A stretch of 64,000 nt of DNA from Nageia nagi (Eukaryota > Pinophyta): contig JBITNC010000001.1 of NCBI GenBank assembly GCA_050084985.1, forward strand, positions 213,776,001 to 213,840,000, given 5' to 3'. The notes under the pieces were generated by a model. The model had not been told where the DNA came from. It saw only the letters and a program-made list of their open reading frames with translations, and did not search any database. Below, in pieces: positions 62,830-64,000 of the stretch (its first letter is position 1; every line of letters begins with the position of its first letter). The translations under genes were made by a program, and so were the position numbers.

Positions 62830-63780
62830 AGGCATGATCACCCTGCCCTCATCAAAGAACTCATGATTCCTAAACTAGAAATTCCACATGTGTCAATCAC
62901 CATACAAAACAATGTATCCTTACATAAAGAAAAATATCATAAGTGGGGATAGTTACAAACTTATTTTTTCTTTTCAACATTCTTAGGTATGATATAGCCC
63001 CATTTATACCTACCCTAATCCAAAAATTCACTCATATGGACTTAAATTTATTTTTTCCCATGATAACCATAAAATACACCTAGATAGATCTATACTAATT
63101 TTTGCTCACAATAACCCCAAAAATGCATATGGATAGAATGGGCCCATTTTCACCTAAGATAAGATTAAAATACCTCCCAAATATGCTTGACCCTATTTTA
63201 TCTCATTATATCCCAAACATCCACCTTAATGGGTGCATCCTCATTTTTTCCTATATAACCCCCACATCCACCTGGATGAGCCCAACCCTATTTTTGGCCA
63301 TGAAATCTTAAAAATGCCACCCAAATGAGCATGACCCACTTGGATTTTCCTATGATAATCCCTAAACCCACTAAGATGCACTTAGGCTTATTTTTCCCTT
63401 GATAACCTCAAAAACCTACCTAAATGGGAAATTATCCATATGAATAAGCTTAACCCTATTTACTACACATGATAACCCCAAAACCCACCCAAATAAGCCC
63501 AACCTTATTTTTCACTAATGATAACCCTAAAATCCACCTACATAGGCCTATATCTTTTTTAGCCCATGATAAACCCAAAATCCACTTGGATGTGCCCATA
63601 TAATCCTTTGCCCATAATAATCCCAAAATCACACATGGATGTGTTGAGTCCCATTTTAGCTCATGATGAATTAAAATAACACCTAGATAGCCTCATACCC
63701 ATATTTGGATATAATAACCCCAAAACCTAACTAGATGACCACTAGCCCATGTTTGCCTATCATAACCTTAAAACCCACTC
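62830..63780. repeat. ~48-bp tandem repeat
   Basis: Units of about 46-50 bp around 'ccatgataaccccaaaaccc', 'acctagatgggccc' and 'aaccctattttt'. The word 'ataacc' recurs near 63064, 63111, 63470, 63520 and 63710. Degenerate by transitions. The short ORF in it is accidental. Confidence 0.82.
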
Positions 63781-64000
63781 AAACTAAATTGGCACAAATT
63801 TATTTAACCTAACCTAAACTAGTTGAACTTGACCTAATTAGATAGACCTGACAACCCTACTTGGAAATTAAACTAACCCAACCTGATCTATGGATCTAAA
63901 AACCCCACATTAAAATTAAATAGGACTTGATGGACCTAGCAACTCCACTTTGAAACCAAATAGGTCTAACCTTATGGATCTAGCAACCCTACTTTGAAAT
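63781..64000. repeat. ~45-bp divergent tandem repeat (right edge)
   Basis: Units such as 'gacctagcaactccactttg' and 'ggatctagcaaccctacttt' are the same family and orientation as 1-1020. The array runs off the window. Confidence 0.8.

Overview
This window is nuclear DNA of a land plant with a large, heavily methylated genome. It holds no intact host protein gene. It is a decayed, repeat-packed block: a degenerate 45S rDNA fragment (25S, ITS2, 5.8S, long ITS1-like spacer), a degenerate 5S rRNA gene, several satellite or minisatellite families, and four retrotransposons. Everything is AT-rich and poor in CpG. Most broken codons look like CAA/CAG/CGA changed to TAA/TAG/TGA, or GAY changed to AAY, as expected from long-term 5-methylcytosine deamination. 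The very long ITS1-like spacer with 258-bp subrepeats faintly suggests a gymnosperm, but the species cannot be named from sequence alone.

Layout. 1-1020: ~45-bp tandem repeat. 1030-4784: minus-strand 25S, ITS2 and 5.8S pseudogenes, then an ITS1-like spacer to ~6300. 6305-20371: a ~350-bp satellite, interrupted by a chromovirus remnant (7056-11505), a LINE (13096-16628) and a ~270-bp module. 20372-38244: Ty3/gypsy Tat-type element A on the minus strand, inserted into the satellite (5-bp target duplication, 877-bp LTRs). 38245-43522: end of the satellite, then a 12-bp CCATGG minisatellite with a higher-order ~80-bp block, then a ~19-bp CCATGGT minisatellite. 43528-61567: Tat-type element B on the plus strand, inserted into that minisatellite (target duplication ATTTT, 2138-bp LTRs). 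61573-62590: the same minisatellite resumes. 62610-62729: 5S rRNA pseudogene. 62830-63780: ~48-bp repeat. 63781-64000: the ~45-bp repeat of the left edge returns.

Elements A and B belong to one family. They share the primer-binding site type, polypurine tract context, leader motifs, a Gag-PR-RT-RNase H-archaeal-type RNase H-integrase order, and an extra sense ORF after pol (here ORF3). ORF3 encodes two tandem copies of an unrecognised ~150-residue domain with a FYLxWPxxxPKI-type signature. The elements differ in three modules: LTRs (877 vs 2138 bp, no obvious similarity), the Gag N-terminus (Gln-rich in A, charged coiled coil in B), and an antisense plant-mobile-domain gene found only in A. 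B is the younger: its LTRs are closer and its RT and integrase catalytic residues survive. A has lost both.

The most interesting signals are ORF3, the plant-mobile-domain cargo of A, the 122-bp LTR repeats of B with decayed TGACGTCA palindromes, and the presence of dead 45S and 5S rDNA at the two ends of one satellite-rich block.
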